Of a stretch of DNA of 64,000 nt, positions 51,160-62,336 are shown one piece after another. This DNA is from Stenotrophomonas acidaminiphila. Its GTDB lineage: Bacteria; Pseudomonadota; Gammaproteobacteria; Xanthomonadales; Xanthomonadaceae. The translations under genes and the position numbers were made by a program. The notes below the pieces were generated by a model. The model did no database searches. It was not told the origin of the DNA and saw nothing but the letters and a program-made list of their open reading frames with translations. The stretch lies in assembly GCF_001431595.1 (NCBI RefSeq), contig NZ_LDJO01000004.1, forward strand, positions 1-64,000, in the 5' to 3' direction. How positions within the stretch are numbered: position 1 is the first letter of the stretch; each line of letters begins with the position of its first letter.

Positions 51160-53414
51160 GCAGCCACCACCGTTACCCGAGCGGCGCCCAGCGGCGCGGT
51201 GGCGCCGTGGCCCGATTCAATCCAGACCGTACCGGCGGCGACGCGCGCGTCGACCACGACCGGCAGGGTCGCCTTGCCGGCATCGGTGCCGACCTTGGCC
51301 ATCTGCCCTTCCACCAGCTGCAGGCGCGCGGCGTCATCGGCGTTGAGCACGATGCGCGGCGCGTTGTTCAGCGGATGCGCCTGCAGCGCCTCGGCACGGC
51401 GGACCACCGCATCGGTGCGGTAGATCGCGGCGGTCGAAGCCACTTCCAGGCCCTCGCCCGTCACCTGCGGCTGCGCCGAGGCGGCCACGTCGACCTGCAC
51501 CGGCTGCAGGCCGGCACGCAGGCCTGCCAGGTCGGTGAAGCCGAAACCGGCCAGCTGCAGGTCGCCGCCCAGGGCGCGCAGCACGCGCCAGCCCTCGCGG
51601 GCCTCGCCCGGCAGCTTGCCACCGGCACGGGCCTGCTGCTCGCGGCCGTCGAGGTTGGTCAGGGTCGCGTCGATTTCCGGCAGCGCGCCGATCGGCAGGA
51701 TCACGTCGGCCACGTCACGGGTCGAGGCGCAGGCGAACTGGCTGAACGCCACCACCTTGGCGCCGGCCAGCGCCTTGCGCGCGGCGGCGCTGTCGGCGAA
51801 GTCCAGGCCCGGCTCGATGCCGTACAGCACGTAGGCCTTGCGCGGCTGCGCAAGCATCGTGGCGACGTCCTTGCCGGCCGGCAACACGCCGGCGCGGGAC
51901 AGGCCGACGGCGTTGGCACCCTGCGGGATGCGGCACAGCCTGGCGCCGGTGGCGGCGGCGAAATCGCGCGCGGCGGCGCGGATCGCGGCGGCCTGCGGGT
52001 GGTTCTCGGCGATGCCACCGACGATCAGAACGGTGTTGCCACCGCCCTGCACCGCCGAATGCAGCTCGGCGCTGGCCAGGGCTTCGGCGAACCTGGACGG
52101 GGCGACGATCTGCTTGCCGGCCAGGCTGAACGCGAAGTCAAAATCGACCGGGTTGACCGCGAAGATCCGCGCGCCGTTCTTGGTCTGCGCCTTGCGCAGG
52201 CGGGCGTGCAGCAGCGGCAGCTCGTGGCGGACGTTGCTGCCCAGCAGGACGATGCGGTCGGCCGCTTCGATCTCGGCCAGCGGGGCCGCGAACACTTCGG
52301 CCGTGGCCGCGTCCGAGAAATCGCGGTTGTCGATGCGGTGGTCGATGTTGCCACTGCCCAGGCCGGTGGCCAGGCGGGCCAGCAGCGCGCCCTCCTCGTT
52401 GGAGGTGGACGGATGCACCAGCACGCCGAGGTCGTCGCCGCGGTTGCCGTCCAGGATCTCGCGGGCGGCGGCCAGGCCTTCGGCCCAGCTCACTTCCTTC
52501 CACTCGCCGTTGACCTTCTGCAGCGGCTTGACCGCGCGGTCGGCGGCATACAGGCCCTGGTGCGAATAACGGTCGCGGTCGGACAGCCAGCACTCGTTGA
52601 CCAGTTCGTTGTCGCGCGGCACCGCGCGCAGCACTTCGCCGCGCCGCACGTGCAGGAACAGGTTCGAGCCCATCGCGTCGTGGTAGCCGAGCGACTCACG
52701 CGCGGTGAGTTCCCACGGACGCGCCTTGAACTGGAACACCTTGTTGGTCAGCGCGCCGACCGGGCACACGTCGATCACGTTGCCGGACAGCTCGGTGGTC
52801 AGCGGCTTGCCGTCGTAGGTGCCGATCTGCAGGTTCTCGCCGCGGTACATGCCGCCCAGCTCGTAGGTACCGGCGATCTCGGCGGTGAAGCGCACGCAGC
52901 GGGTGCACTGGATGCAGCGGGTCATCTCGGTGGCGACCAGCGGCCCCATGTCCTCGTCGGCCACCACGCGCTTGCGCTCGTTGAAGCGGCTGACCGAACG
53001 GCCGTAGCCCAGCGACACGTCCTGCAGCTCGCACTCGCCGCCCTGGTCGCAGATCGGGCAGTCCAGCGGGTGGTTGATCAGCAGGAACTCCATGACCGAG
53101 CGCTGGTACTTCAGCGCCTTTTCGTTGCGGGTCTGGATCTTCATGCCGTCCATGACCGGCGTAGCGCACGCCGGCGACGGCTTGGGCGACTTCTCGACAT
53201 CGACCAGGCACATGCGGCAGTTGGCCGCGATCGGCAGCTTCTCGTGGTAGCAGAAGCGCGGAATCGAAATGCCGGCCTTGTCGGCGGCCTGGATGATCAT
53301 CGACCCCTTGGGCGCGAACAGCGTCTGCCCATCGATCTCGATGGTGACGTGTCCTTCCGGCACCACGGGTGCCTCGCTCGGGTTTCCGCTCGGATTTACA
53401 GGTTGCGCGCTCAT
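51156..53414 (-). CDS. nuoG: NADH-quinone oxidoreductase subunit G
   Basis: 752 aa iron-sulfur subunit. N-terminal 2Fe-2S domain ([16 protein letters not shown]), His/Cys N5 motif ([18 protein letters not shown]), N4 motif ([10 protein letters not shown]) and a molybdopterin-oxidoreductase-like C-terminal domain that has lost the cofactor in this family. No extra N7 Cys motif was checked. Overlaps nuoF by 4 bases. Confidence 0.97.
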   Translation of the reverse strand: MSAQPVNPSGNPSEAPVVPEGHVTIEIDGQTLFAPKGSMIIQAADKAGISIPRFCYHEKLPIAANCRMCLVDVEKSPKPSPACATPVMDGMKIQTRNEKALKYQRSVMEFLLINHPLDCPICDQGGECELQDVSLGYGRSVSRFNERKRVVADEDMGPLVATEMTRCIQCTRCVRFTAEIAGTYELGGMYRGENLQIGTYDGKPLTTELSGNVIDVCPVGALTNKVFQFKARPWELTARESLGYHDAMGSNLFLHVRRGEVLRAVPRDNELVNECWLSDRDRYSHQGLYAADRAVKPLQKVNGEWKEVSWAEGLAAAREILDGNRGDDLGVLVHPSTSNEEGALLARLATGLGSGNIDHRIDNRDFSDAATAEVFAAPLAEIEAADRIVLLGSNVRHELPLLHARLRKAQTKNGARIFAVNPVDFDFAFSLAGKQIVAPSRFAEALASAELHSAVQGGGNTVLIVGGIAENHPQAAAIRAAARDFAAATGARLCRIPQGANAVGLSRAGVLPAGKDVATMLAQPRKAYVLYGIEPGLDFADSAAARKALAGAKVVAFSQFACASTRDVADVILPIGALPEIDATLTNLDGREQQARAGGKLPGEAREGWRVLRALGGDLQLAGFGFTDLAGLRAGLQPVQVDVAASAQPQVTGEGLEVASTAAIYRTDAVVRRAEALQAHPLNNAPRIVLNADDAARLQLVEGQMAKVGTDAGKATLPVVVDARVAAGTVWIESGHGATAPLGAARVTVVAA

Positions 53415-54748
53415 GCGGCAGCAGCCTCCACCTTCTTGCCGTCAACCATCGAATAACCGTTGACGATGTAGTACTCGAATTCGTCCCAGAACTGGCGCAG
53501 GAACCCCTGGATCGGCCAGGCCGCCGCTTCGCCGAAGGCGCAGATGGTGTGGCCTTCGATCTGACCGGCGACGGTGCGCAGCTGGTGCAGGTCTTCCATC
53601 GTGGCCTTGCCGGCGACGATGCGCTCCAGCACGCGGTGCATCCAGCCGGTGCCCTCGCGGCACGGGGTGCACTGGCCGCAGGATTCCTTGTGGAAGAACT
53701 GGCTGATGCGGCACGCGAACTTGACGCAGCACACGCTGTCGTCCAGCACCACGATGGCCCCGGAGCCCAGGCCCGAGCCCAGCGCGCGGATGGTGTCGTA
53801 GTCCATCGGCAGCCCCTTGAGCTGCTCGGCGGTCAGCACCGGCATCGACACGCCGCCCGGGATCGCCGCCTTCAGCTTGCGGCCCGGACGCAGGCCACCG
53901 GCCATTTCCAGCAGTTCGTCGAAGGTGGTGCCCAGCGGCACTTCGAAGTTGCCGCCCTTCTGCACGCAGCCGGAGACGGAGAAGCACTTCGGGCCGCCGT
54001 TGGCGGTCTTGCTCAGGCCCTTGAACCACTCCGGGCCGTTGCGGATGATCGCCGGCACCGAGCCGTAGGTTTCGGTGTTGTTGATCGTCGACGGCTTGCC
54101 GTACAGGCCGAAATTGGCCGGGAACGGCGGCTTGTAGCGCGGCTGGCCCTTCTTGCCTTCCAGCGACTCCATCAGCGCGGTTTCTTCGCCGCAGATGTAG
54201 GCACCGGCGCCCAGCGCCGCGTAGATGTCGATGTCCACGCCGCTGCCCAGCACGTTCTTGCCCAGCCAGCCATGCTTGTAGGCATCGGCCAGGGCCTGCT
54301 CGAAGTGCTCGAACGGCTCGTGGTGGAACTCGCCGCGCAGGTAGTTGTAGCCAACGGTCGAGCCGGTGGCGTAGCAGGCGATCGCCATGCCCTCCACCAC
54401 CGAATGCGGGTTGTAGCGCAGGATGTCGCGGTCCTTGCAGGTACCCGGCTCGGACTCGTCCGAGTTGCACAGGATGTACTTCTGCGGCGCGTCCTTGGGC
54501 ATGAACGACCACTTCAGGCCGGTCGGGAAGCCTGCACCGCCGCGGCCGCGCAGGCCGGACTGCTTGACCATCTCGATCACGTCGGCCGGCGCGATCTTCT
54601 CCTCGAGGATCTTGCGCAGCGCGGCGTAGCCACCGGTCTTGAGGTAGTTCTCGTACGACCACGGGGTGTCGTAGTGCAGCGTGGTGTAGACCACGTTGTG
54701 CGGAAGCGGCGCCGGACCGACCGGGCCCCTGGATTCGTGGTGTGCCAT
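53411..54748 (-). CDS. nuoF: NADH-quinone oxidoreductase subunit F
   Basis: 445 aa NADH-binding subunit with FMN and cluster N3. Nucleotide loop [16 protein letters not shown] region, and [15 protein letters not shown] plus the distal Cys in [10 protein letters not shown] supply the 4Fe-4S ligands. Complete. Confidence 0.97.
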   Translation of the reverse strand: MAHHESRGPVGPAPLPHNVVYTTLHYDTPWSYENYLKTGGYAALRKILEEKIAPADVIEMVKQSGLRGRGGAGFPTGLKWSFMPKDAPQKYILCNSDESEPGTCKDRDILRYNPHSVVEGMAIACYATGSTVGYNYLRGEFHHEPFEHFEQALADAYKHGWLGKNVLGSGVDIDIYAALGAGAYICGEETALMESLEGKKGQPRYKPPFPANFGLYGKPSTINNTETYGSVPAIIRNGPEWFKGLSKTANGGPKCFSVSGCVQKGGNFEVPLGTTFDELLEMAGGLRPGRKLKAAIPGGVSMPVLTAEQLKGLPMDYDTIRALGSGLGSGAIVVLDDSVCCVKFACRISQFFHKESCGQCTPCREGTGWMHRVLERIVAGKATMEDLHQLRTVAGQIEGHTICAFGEAAAWPIQGFLRQFWDEFEYYIVNGYSMVDGKKVEAAAA

Positions 54749-54751
54749 GCC

Positions 54752-55279
54752 TTACTCCAGCCCGTCCAGCAGCGCGTCGACCTGGTCCAGCGTCAGGCGC
54801 TCGTGGTAGTGACCGTTGATGACCATCATCGGCGCGCCCGCGCAGCCGGCCAGGCACTCTTCCTCGCGCTTGAGGTAGACGCGGCCGTCCGGGGTCGATT
54901 CGCCGTGCTTGATGCCCAGCTTCTTCTCGCAATGGCGCACGATGTCCTCGGCGCCATTGAGCCAGCAGCTGATGTTGGTGCAGATGGCGACGTTGTTGCG
55001 GCCGACCTTCTCGGTCTCGAACATCGAGTAGAAGCTGGCGACCTCGTAGGCCCACACGAACGGCAGGTCCAGGTACTTGGCCACCGCGGCGATCAACTCG
55101 TCGCTCAGCCAGCCCTGGTTCTGCTCCTGCGCGGCATGCAGGCCCTGCAGCACCGCCGAGCGCTTGCGTTCCGGCGGGAACTTCGTCAGCCAGTGATCGA
55201 TGTGAGCACGGGTCTTGTCGCTCAAAACCACCATCGGGTCGACGTCACGCGCCGCCTCGAAATTACCTGTCGCCTTCAT
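54752..55279 (-). CDS. nuoE: NADH-quinone oxidoreductase subunit E
   Basis: 175 aa thioredoxin-like 2Fe-2S subunit (cluster N1a). Ligand motifs CTNISCWLNG and CLAGCAGAPMM. Separated from nuoD by 91 bases, unlike the tight spacing elsewhere in the operon. Confidence 0.97.
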   Translation of the reverse strand: MKATGNFEAARDVDPMVVLSDKTRAHIDHWLTKFPPERKRSAVLQGLHAAQEQNQGWLSDELIAAVAKYLDLPFVWAYEVASFYSMFETEKVGRNNVAICTNISCWLNGAEDIVRHCEKKLGIKHGESTPDGRVYLKREEECLAGCAGAPMMVINGHYHERLTLDQVDALLDGLE

Positions 55280-55370
55280 CGGCCGACCTCAACCAATAGC
55301 AGATCCTGGGAAACCGGTGCCTGCAGCAGCATGGCCGCGCTGGCACCGGGCGTTGTACGCATGCCCGGCA

Positions 55371-56678
55371 TTACCGGTCGACCTCGCCGAACACGAGGTC
55401 GTAGGTGCCGATCATCGCCACCACGTCGGCCAGCATGTGGCCGCGCACGATCGAATCGATCGAGGACAGGTGGGCGAAGCCCGGCGCACGCAGGTGCACG
55501 CGGAACGGCTTGTTGGCGCCGTCCGAGACCAGGTAGCAGCCGAATTCGCCCTTCGGCGCCTCGACCGCGGCGTAGGTCTCGCCGGCCGGCACGCAGTAGC
55601 CTTCGCTGAACAGCTTGAAGTGGTGGATCAGCGCTTCCATGTCGTCCTTCATCTCCGCACGCGACGGAGGGGCGACCTTGAAGTTGCGGACCATGACCGG
55701 GCCGGGGTTGGCCTTCAGCCAGCGCACGCACTGCTGGATGATGCGGTTGGACTGGCGCATTTCGGCGACGCGGACCAGGTAACGGTCGTAGCAGTCGCCA
55801 TTGGTGCCCAGCGGGATGTCGAAGTCGACCGCGTCGTACTTGGCGTACGGCTGCTTCTTGCGCAGGTCCCAGGCGATGCCCGAGCCGCGCAGCATGGCGC
55901 CGGTCATGCCCCACGCCAGGGCGTGCTCCGGGGTGACCACGCCGATGCCGACGGTACGCTGCTTCCAGATGCGGTTGTCGGTGAGCAGGGTTTCGTACTC
56001 GTCGACGCGCTTGGGGAATTCGCTGGTGAAGTTCTCCAGGAAGTCCAGCAGCGAGCCCTCGCGGGCCGCGTTCAGGCGCTTGAGCGCGTTGCCCTTGTGC
56101 CAGCGCGATTCCTTGTACTTCGGCATCGTGTCCGGCAGGTCGCGGTAGACGCCGCCCGGGCGGTAATAGGCCGCGTGCATGCGCGCGCCGGAGACCGCCT
56201 CGTAGCAGTCCATCAGCTCCTCGCGCTCGCGGAACGCATACAGCATCACCGCCATCGCGCCGAGGTCGAGCCCGTTCGAACCCAGCCACATCAGGTGGTT
56301 GAGGATGCGGGTGATCTCGTCGAACATCGTGCGGATGTACTGCGCGCGCTCCGGCACCTCGATGCCCGCCAGGGTCTCGATGGCGCGGACGTAGGCGTGC
56401 TCGTTGCACATCATCGAGCAGTAATCCAGGCGATCCATGTAGCCGATCGACTGGTTGAACGGCTTGGACTCGGCCAGCTTCTCGGTGGCGCGATGCAGCA
56501 GGCCAACGTGCGGGTCGGCGCGCATGATGGTCTCGCCGTCCATCTCCAGGATCAGGCGCAGCACGCCATGCGCGGCCGGGTGCTGCGGGCCGAAGTTCAT
56601 GGTGTAGTTGCGGATCTCCTGCCGGGCTTCGGCGGGATTGCTGGCGAAGGCCCCGGTGGCCTGGTGGAACTCGCTCAC
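55371..56678 (-). CDS. nuoD: NADH-quinone oxidoreductase subunit D
   Basis: 435 aa 49-kDa-type subunit forming the quinone pocket with Nuo[16 protein letters not shown] start block with quinone-site His, and C-terminal [19 protein letters not shown] with DLVFGEVDR end. GTG start (56678) overlapping the nuoC stop. Confidence 0.97.
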   Translation of the reverse strand: MSEFHQATGAFASNPAEARQEIRNYTMNFGPQHPAAHGVLRLILEMDGETIMRADPHVGLLHRATEKLAESKPFNQSIGYMDRLDYCSMMCNEHAYVRAIETLAGIEVPERAQYIRTMFDEITRILNHLMWLGSNGLDLGAMAVMLYAFREREELMDCYEAVSGARMHAAYYRPGGVYRDLPDTMPKYKESRWHKGNALKRLNAAREGSLLDFLENFTSEFPKRVDEYETLLTDNRIWKQRTVGIGVVTPEHALAWGMTGAMLRGSGIAWDLRKKQPYAKYDAVDFDIPLGTNGDCYDRYLVRVAEMRQSNRIIQQCVRWLKANPGPVMVRNFKVAPPSRAEMKDDMEALIHHFKLFSEGYCVPAGETYAAVEAPKGEFGCYLVSDGANKPFRVHLRAPGFAHLSSIDSIVRGHMLADVVAMIGTYDLVFGEVDR

Positions 56679-57427
56679 TTGCTTGCCTCCCTCTGCGCGC
56701 GCTCGCCTTCGGCGGTCTCGAAGCGGGCGTCGTCGCGGATCACGCGCGGTACGCCCACGCGCGGTTCGACCGAAGTCACCGGCTCGTAGACCACGCGCTT
56801 CTTTTCTTCGTCGTAACGCACTTCGACGTTGCCGATCAGCGGGAAATCCTTGCGGAACGGATGGCCGACGAAACCGTAGTCGGTCAGGATGCGGCGCAGG
56901 TCCGGGTGGCCTTCGAAGATCACGCCGTACAGGTCGAACGCCTCGCGCTCGAACCAGTTCAGGCCCGGCCAGACGCTGGTCAGCGACGCCACCACCGGCA
57001 GCGACTCGCTCGGGGCGAAGCAGCGCATGCGCAGGAGCTGGTTGTGCTGGTAGGAACGCAGCTGCACGACGACCGCAAAACGCTGCCTGGGCAGCGCGTC
57101 GGGCTGCGCGCCATCGGCGGTTTCATGGTTGGGGAACTCGCCCCAGGCGAAGCGGCCGGCGCCCTTGCCTTCCACGCCACGGCTGAAGCCCTGCGAGGAA
57201 ACGTCGGAAGTGTCCCACTCGTCGCTGCCGTAGCCGAGGTAATCGACGCCGCACAGGTCGGTGGCGTGCTCGAAGCCGAACTCGTCGCGCAGTGCGACGG
57301 CGACGGCATGCCAGTCGGCCGACGGAACCTCCAGCGTCACTTCGCCGCGCGGTTCGACCACGGAGACCTGCGCACCGGCGAAACGCGCGCGAAGTCGGTC
57401 GATGAGTGAAGGTGCTTGCTGGGCCAT
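56675..57427 (-). CDS. nuoC: NADH-quinone oxidoreductase subunit C
   Basis: 250 aa 30-kDa-type peripheral subunit; [22 protein letters not shown] and [12 protein letters not shown] are the family signature. Not fused to NuoD, unlike E. coli. Start MAQQAPSL, 32 bases after nuoB stop. Confidence 0.96.
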   Translation of the reverse strand: MAQQAPSLIDRLRARFAGAQVSVVEPRGEVTLEVPSADWHAVAVALRDEFGFEHATDLCGVDYLGYGSDEWDTSDVSSQGFSRGVEGKGAGRFAWGEFPNHETADGAQPDALPRQRFAVVVQLRSYQHNQLLRMRCFAPSESLPVVASLTSVWPGLNWFEREAFDLYGVIFEGHPDLRRILTDYGFVGHPFRKDFPLIGNVEVRYDEEKKRVVYEPVTSVEPRVGVPRVIRDDARFETAEGERAQREASK

Positions 57428-57459
57428 GGGGGCTGGCGTGCTCTTGACTTGAAAGGGAA

Positions 57460-58004
<545 letters not shown>

Positions 58005-58014
<10 letters not shown>

Positions 58015-58361
58015 TCCAGCGCTCCCTTCTTCCACACGTAGATAAAGCCGAGGAACAGCATGCCCACGAACAGGCCCATGGTGACGAGCGAGCGGGCGCC
58101 CAGCTCCATGAACACCTGGGTCCAGGGCACGATGAAGATGATTTCCAGGTCAAAGACGATGAACTGGATGGCGATGAGGTAGTAGCGCACGTCGAACTTC
58201 ATGCGCGCGTTCTCGAACGCCTCGAAGCCGCACTCGTACGGCGACAGTTTCTGCTCGTCGGGGCTGCGGGGGCCAAGGAAACGACCGATCAGCATCAGGG
58301 CGACGCCGATGCCGGTGGCGACGATCAGAAACAGCAGGGACGGCAAATATTCGGCCAGCAC
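58005..58361 (-). CDS. nuoA: NADH-quinone oxidoreductase subunit A
   Basis: 118 aa, three helices; [23 protein letters not shown] is the family loop with the redox-sensing Cys (key part YECGFEAF). GTG start at 58361 after an AGAGAG ribosome site; longer reading possible but not family-like. First gene of the 14-gene nuo operon. Confidence 0.95.
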
Positions 58362-58473
58362 AGCGATTCTCTCTTGCCTCTGCCCGGACACCTGCAGGCG
58401 CCCGCGCATGGGGATTGACGGGACTTGCCTCGGCGGGAGCTGCCGCATCCCGCATACCCGCATAACAAACTCA

Positions 58474-58558
58474 TGGTGCCCAAGAGGGGACTCGAACCCC
58501 TACGACTTGCGTCGCTACCACCTCAAGGTAGTGCGTCTACCAATTCCGCCACCTGGGC
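58474..58558 (-). tRNA. tRNA-Leu (GAG)
   Basis: 85-nt class II tRNA with encoded CCA on the minus strand: acceptor GCCCAGG/CTTGGGC (with wobble), anticodon loop CTTGAGG (GAG), long variable arm GTAGCGACGCAAGTCGT and T loop TTCGAGT. Lies between secG and nuoA, the usual site in this family. Confidence 0.95.
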
Positions 58559-58610
58559 TTACTTACGTCAGCGCACCGGCTCTGCAGTGCGGCGCGTATT
58601 GTAACCGTCT

Positions 58611-59036
58611 TCAGTCTTTATGCGAGCCCTCGGCGGGCTTTTCTTCGCTCTGCGCCGGATTATTCGCCGCAGGCGCCGCCTGCGGCACTTCGCCCGCGGC
58701 CGCGGCCTGCGGAACGGACTGCAGCTCGCCGGCCGGGGCGGCCGGGGCGGCCGGGGCCTGCGTCTGGGACATCACGCCCAGCCCCTGCTCGGTCGGGCGC
58801 GCGCCATGAGTGGCGTACCAGGCCATGAACAGGCTGATGCCGAAGAACACCACCGCCAGCCACTTGGTGGACTTGGACAGGAAGTTGGAGGCGCCACGGG
58901 CGCCGAACACCGTGCCCGAGGCGCCGGCACCGAAGCCCGAGCCCGCCGCCGCGCCGGAGCCGCGCTGCATCAGGATCAGCGCGATCATCGCGACCGCCAC
59001 CAGCACATAGACCACATTGAGGATCAACATCAGCAT
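58611..59036 (-). CDS. secG: Protein translocase subunit SecG
   Basis: 141 aa. Two helices (about 3-22 and 55-73) around the conserved LILMQRGSGAAAGSGFGAGASGTVFGA loop (key part LMQRGSGA); C-terminal 60 residues are Ala/Pro-rich, longer than E. coli SecG. Stimulates SecYEG translocation. Start is the first of two Met codons (59036). Confidence 0.93.
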   Translation of the reverse strand: MLMLILNVVYVLVAVAMIALILMQRGSGAAAGSGFGAGASGTVFGARGASNFLSKSTKWLAVVFFGISLFMAWYATHGARPTEQGLGVMSQTQAPAAPAAPAGELQSVPQAAAAGEVPQAAPAANNPAQSEEKPAEGSHKD

Positions 59037-59064
59037 TTGAAAACCGTCCCGGACAATTCCACCG

Positions 59065-59820
59065 TTAGCGACCGGCTGCCGCCCTCGCGATGGCCAGGAA
59101 ATCTGCCGCCACCAGCGAAGCGCCGCCTACCAGCCCGCCATCGACGTCAGGCTGTGAAAACAGCTCTGCAGCATTGTCGGGCTTGACGCTGCCGCCATAC
59201 AGGATCGGCAACGAATCGGCGATTCTAGCATCGCGCCCGGCGACTTCGCCACGGATGAAGGCGTGCACGGCCTGCGCCTGCTCCGGACTGGCCGTGCGGC
59301 CGGTGCCGATGGCCCAGACCGGCTCATACGCCACCACCGCCCCGGCGAAGGCATCGACCCCGGCCAGCTCCAGCACCGGCGCCAGCTGCGCGGCGATGAC
59401 CTGCTCGGTCTGCCCGGCCTCGCGCTGTTCCAGCGTCTCACCGACACACAAGACCGGGACCAGGCCGGCATGCACCGCGGCCACGAACTTGCGGGCGACC
59501 AGCTCACTGCTTTCATGGTGGTACTGGCGGCGCTCGGAATGGCCGACCAGGCCGTACCTCGCCCCCACGTCCACCAGCATGGCGGCCGAGACCTCGCCGG
59601 TGTAGGCCCCCTTCTCGTTGCTGCTGACGTCCTGCGAGCCGAAGGCCAGCGCGGTGCCCTCGAAGTCCTCGACCAGGTCCCCCAGGTAGGGCAGCGGCGG
59701 CAGGATCACCAGCTCGACCCCCTGCAGCGGCAGGCCGGCGGCCACCTGTCCCACCAGTTCGGTGGCGAATTGACGGCTGCCATGCAGCTTCCAGTTACCG
59801 GCGACGATCGTGCGGCGCAT
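59065..59820 (-). CDS. tpiA: Triosephosphate isomerase
   Basis: Glycolytic enzyme of 251 aa. Lys in GNWKLHG (residue about 12), His in GHSERR, catalytic Glu in AYEPVWAIGTG and phosphate loop GGSVKPDN. Complete TIM barrel length. 28 bases upstream of secG on the same strand. Confidence 0.97.
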   Translation of the reverse strand: MRRTIVAGNWKLHGSRQFATELVGQVAAGLPLQGVELVILPPLPYLGDLVEDFEGTALAFGSQDVSSNEKGAYTGEVSAAMLVDVGARYGLVGHSERRQYHHESSELVARKFVAAVHAGLVPVLCVGETLEQREAGQTEQVIAAQLAPVLELAGVDAFAGAVVAYEPVWAIGTGRTASPEQAQAVHAFIRGEVAGRDARIADSLPILYGGSVKPDNAAELFSQPDVDGGLVGGASLVAADFLAIARAAAGR

Positions 59821-59969
59821 TCAGGAACGACTCCCAGTGAAAAGTGGGCGAAGGATAGCCCACTACGGACAGTCACAGGACAATCGACGGACAACGCGGG
59901 ACACCACCATGGCATCCGTCACGCCGGCAGCCATGACGGCGAAGGCCGCCTCGCGGCGGCCTTCGTTGC

Positions 59970-60905
59970 TCATTTCAGCTTGATCTCGCGCAGGCGCTCC
60001 TCAAGGAAGCCGTGCGCGGTGATCGGCTCCGGATACCGGCTCGGGTTGTCCGGGGTGATGCACGACGGCAGCACGTCGATCAGGAAGTCCGGGTTCGGAT
60101 GCAGGAAGAACGGCACCGAGTAACGCGGCTGGCGGGCCAGCTCGCCCGGGGGATTGACCACGCGATGGATGGTCGACGGGTACACATGGTTGGTCAGGCG
60201 CTGCAGCATGTCGCCGATGTTGACCACGATGGTGTCCGCATCGGACGTGAACGGCACCCACTCGCCATCGTGCGACTGCACTTCCAGCCCCGCGGCGCTG
60301 GCGCCGACCAGCAGGGTGATGAAATTGATGTCGCCATGCGCGCCGGCGCGCACGTTGGGAATGTCGTCGGTGGTGATCGGCGGGTAGTGGATCGGGCGCA
60401 GGATCGAGTTGCCGTTGTTGGTCTTGTCGGCGAAGAAGTCCTGCGGCAGCCCGATGTGCAGGGCCAGCGCCGACAGCACGCGCGACCCCAGGTTGTCCAG
60501 CGCCTGGTACAGGCCATAGCCGCGCTCGCGGAACCCGGGCACTTCGCTCGGCCACAGGTTCGGCGGCATCACCTCGCGGTACTTCGAGTCATCCACGATT
60601 TCCCGGCCGATGTGCCAGAACTCCTTCAGGTCGAAGTGCTTGGAGCCCTTGGCGGTCTCCACGCCGAACGGGGTGTAGCCGCGGGCGCCACCGCCACCGG
60701 CCACGTGGTACTTGCGCTTGACCTCCTCCGGCAGGGCGAAGAAGGCCTTGAAGGCATCGTAGGCCGCGTCGATGTCGGCCTGCGGGATGCCGTGGTTGCG
60801 GATGCCCGCGAACCCCCACTGGCGATAGGCGGCGCCCAGCTCGGCCACGAAGGCCTCGCGGTCGCTGTCGAAGCGGGTGATGTCGAGGGTTGGGATCTTG
60901 CTCAC
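59970..60905 (-). CDS. 2-oxoglutarate-Fe(II) dioxygenase (isopenicillin N synthase-like)
   Basis: Cytosolic oxygenase of 311 aa. N-terminal DIOX_N domain (IPTLDITRFDSDREAF, then GFAGIRNHGI) and the double-stranded beta-helix with Fe ligands His/Asp in AHGDINFITLLV and His in STIHRVVNPP, and the 2-oxoglutarate Arg in QPRYSVPFF. Typical of the IPNS/flavanone-like class often used for small-molecule or antibiotic modification; substrate unknown. GTG start at 60905 after AGGAA. Divergent from the glycosyltransferase gene. Confidence 0.9.
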   Translation of the reverse strand: MSKIPTLDITRFDSDREAFVAELGAAYRQWGFAGIRNHGIPQADIDAAYDAFKAFFALPEEVKRKYHVAGGGGARGYTPFGVETAKGSKHFDLKEFWHIGREIVDDSKYREVMPPNLWPSEVPGFRERGYGLYQALDNLGSRVLSALALHIGLPQDFFADKTNNGNSILRPIHYPPITTDDIPNVRAGAHGDINFITLLVGASAAGLEVQSHDGEWVPFTSDADTIVVNIGDMLQRLTNHVYPSTIHRVVNPPGELARQPRYSVPFFLHPNPDFLIDVLPSCITPDNPSRYPEPITAHGFLEERLREIKLK

Positions 60906-60994
60906 AGCGGTTCCTGGCTTGTCGTGGATATGCGGGCCGGCAGCACCCTGTCGCCCGTCTGAATATTGTGACAGATCGGCCTTGCGGCCGGCCG

Positions 60995-61022
60995 CTGACA
61001 CATTGATACAAAAGGATACAAT
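60995..61022 (+). promoter_or_regulatory. Promoter of glycosyltransferase operon with direct repeat
   Basis: CTGACA (60995-61000), 16 bases, TACAAT (61017-61022). GATACAA is repeated at 61005-61011 and 61015-61021, overlapping the -10, a likely operator. The divergent oxygenase promoter has not been located with confidence. Confidence 0.5.
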
Positions 61023-61088
61023 TTGGGCGCCCGCGGGGGCGCCGGACCGGCGCCCTGCCCCGGCCCCTCCCCACCACACGCCCCCCGC

Positions 61089-62336
61089 ATGCAACCTGCC
61101 GCGCTGACGGACCGCCCACTGAAGATCCTGCACACCGAAGCCGCCCGCGGCATGGGTGGGCAGGAGATCTACCTGCTCCGCCACCTGCTGGCCATGCGCG
61201 CACGCGGACACGACATGTCGCTGCTGTGCCAGCCCGGCGCCCGCCTGGCCGAGGCGGCGCGCGACCACGGCTTCGTCGTGCACACCCTGGAGATGGGCGG
61301 GATGGGTCGGCTGCTGCGGGGCATTCCCGCAGTACGCCACCTGGTGCGTGCGCACCGCTATGACGTGGTCAATGTCACCAGCCGCCGCGACGCACTGATC
61401 GCCGCCGCCGGCGCGCGCCTTGCCGGTGCCCCGCTGGTGGTGCGCTCGCGCCACCTGATGAGCCCGGTGCACTCGCTGCTGACCTACACCTGGCTGCCGC
61501 ACCGGGTGATCACCGTCAGCCGGTTCGTGATGCGCCTGCTGCAGGAACGGGGCATCGCCCCGGGGCGGATCGGCGTGGTCCCGCCGATGGCGCAGTCGCC
61601 GCTGGACAGCGGCGAGGAACCGGCCGCGCGCACCTGGCCGGAACTGCAGCAACTGCGCACCGGAGTACGCGGCGAGCTGGGCTTCGGCGACGACGATGTC
61701 GTCGTCGGTTGCGTGGCCGTGCTGCGCGAACCCAAGGGCCACCTCGACCTGCTCGACGCGATCGCGCCGCTGTGCCGGGAGAACCCGAAACTGCACCTGC
61801 TGATCGTCGGCGACGGCGAGCCGGTCATGTCGCGGCTGAAAGCGGCGAGCGCGCAGTACGGTATCGAGCGCCAGGTCCACCTGCCCGGCTATTGCGCCGA
61901 CGCCGCGCGGCTGATGGCCGGGTTCGACGTGTTCGCCCTGCCCAGCCACAAGGAGGCCGCCGGCACCGTGTTCCTGGAGGCCGCCCAGGCCGGCGTGCCG
62001 ATCGTCGCCACGCGCGTGGGCGGTATTCCGGAAATGGTGGCCGAACAGGCCAATGCTATCCTCGTCGCGCCCGCGGACCGGGACGCGCTGACCGCCGCCC
62101 TGCGCACGCTGGCGGCGTGCGGCGAACTCCGCCAGGCGATGAGCCGCGCCGGCCTGGACTGGATCCGCAGCGAACACCGCTTCACGGCGGCGGGGCATTG
62201 CGAAGCCACCGAACATCTCTACCACCAGTGGCTCGAGGAATTGGGACATGGCCCACGCCAAGTCGGTACCGGTGCTGATGCACCACCACGTCAGCCCGTC
62301 GCCGGGCATGATCACGGTCTCCCCGGAGAACTTTGA
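61089..62336 (+). CDS. Family 4-like glycosyltransferase
   Basis: GT-B glycosyltransferase of 415 aa. N-terminal GT4 domain (KILHTEAARGMGGQEIYLLRHLL) and C-terminal Glycos_transf_1 domain with GDGEPVMSRLKA, LPGYCADAARLM and the catalytic EX7E-type region ALPSHKEAAGTVFLEAAQ (key part KEAAGTVFLEA). Likely cytosolic, adding a sugar to a lipid-linked or surface polysaccharide. Its last 30 codons overlap the deacetylase gene in another frame, with a Gly/Pro/Ala-rich tail unlike the rest. Confidence 0.9.
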   Translation: MQPAALTDRPLKILHTEAARGMGGQEIYLLRHLLAMRARGHDMSLLCQPGARLAEAARDHGFVVHTLEMGGMGRLLRGIPAVRHLVRAHRYDVVNVTSRRDALIAAAGARLAGAPLVVRSRHLMSPVHSLLTYTWLPHRVITVSRFVMRLLQERGIAPGRIGVVPPMAQSPLDSGEEPAARTWPELQQLRTGVRGELGFGDDDVVVGCVAVLREPKGHLDLLDAIAPLCRENPKLHLLIVGDGEPVMSRLKAASAQYGIERQVHLPGYCADAARLMAGFDVFALPSHKEAAGTVFLEAAQAGVPIVATRVGGIPEMVAEQANAILVAPADRDALTAALRTLAACGELRQAMSRAGLDWIRSEHRFTAAGHCEATEHLYHQWLEELGHGPRQVGTGADAPPRQPVAGHDHGLPGEL

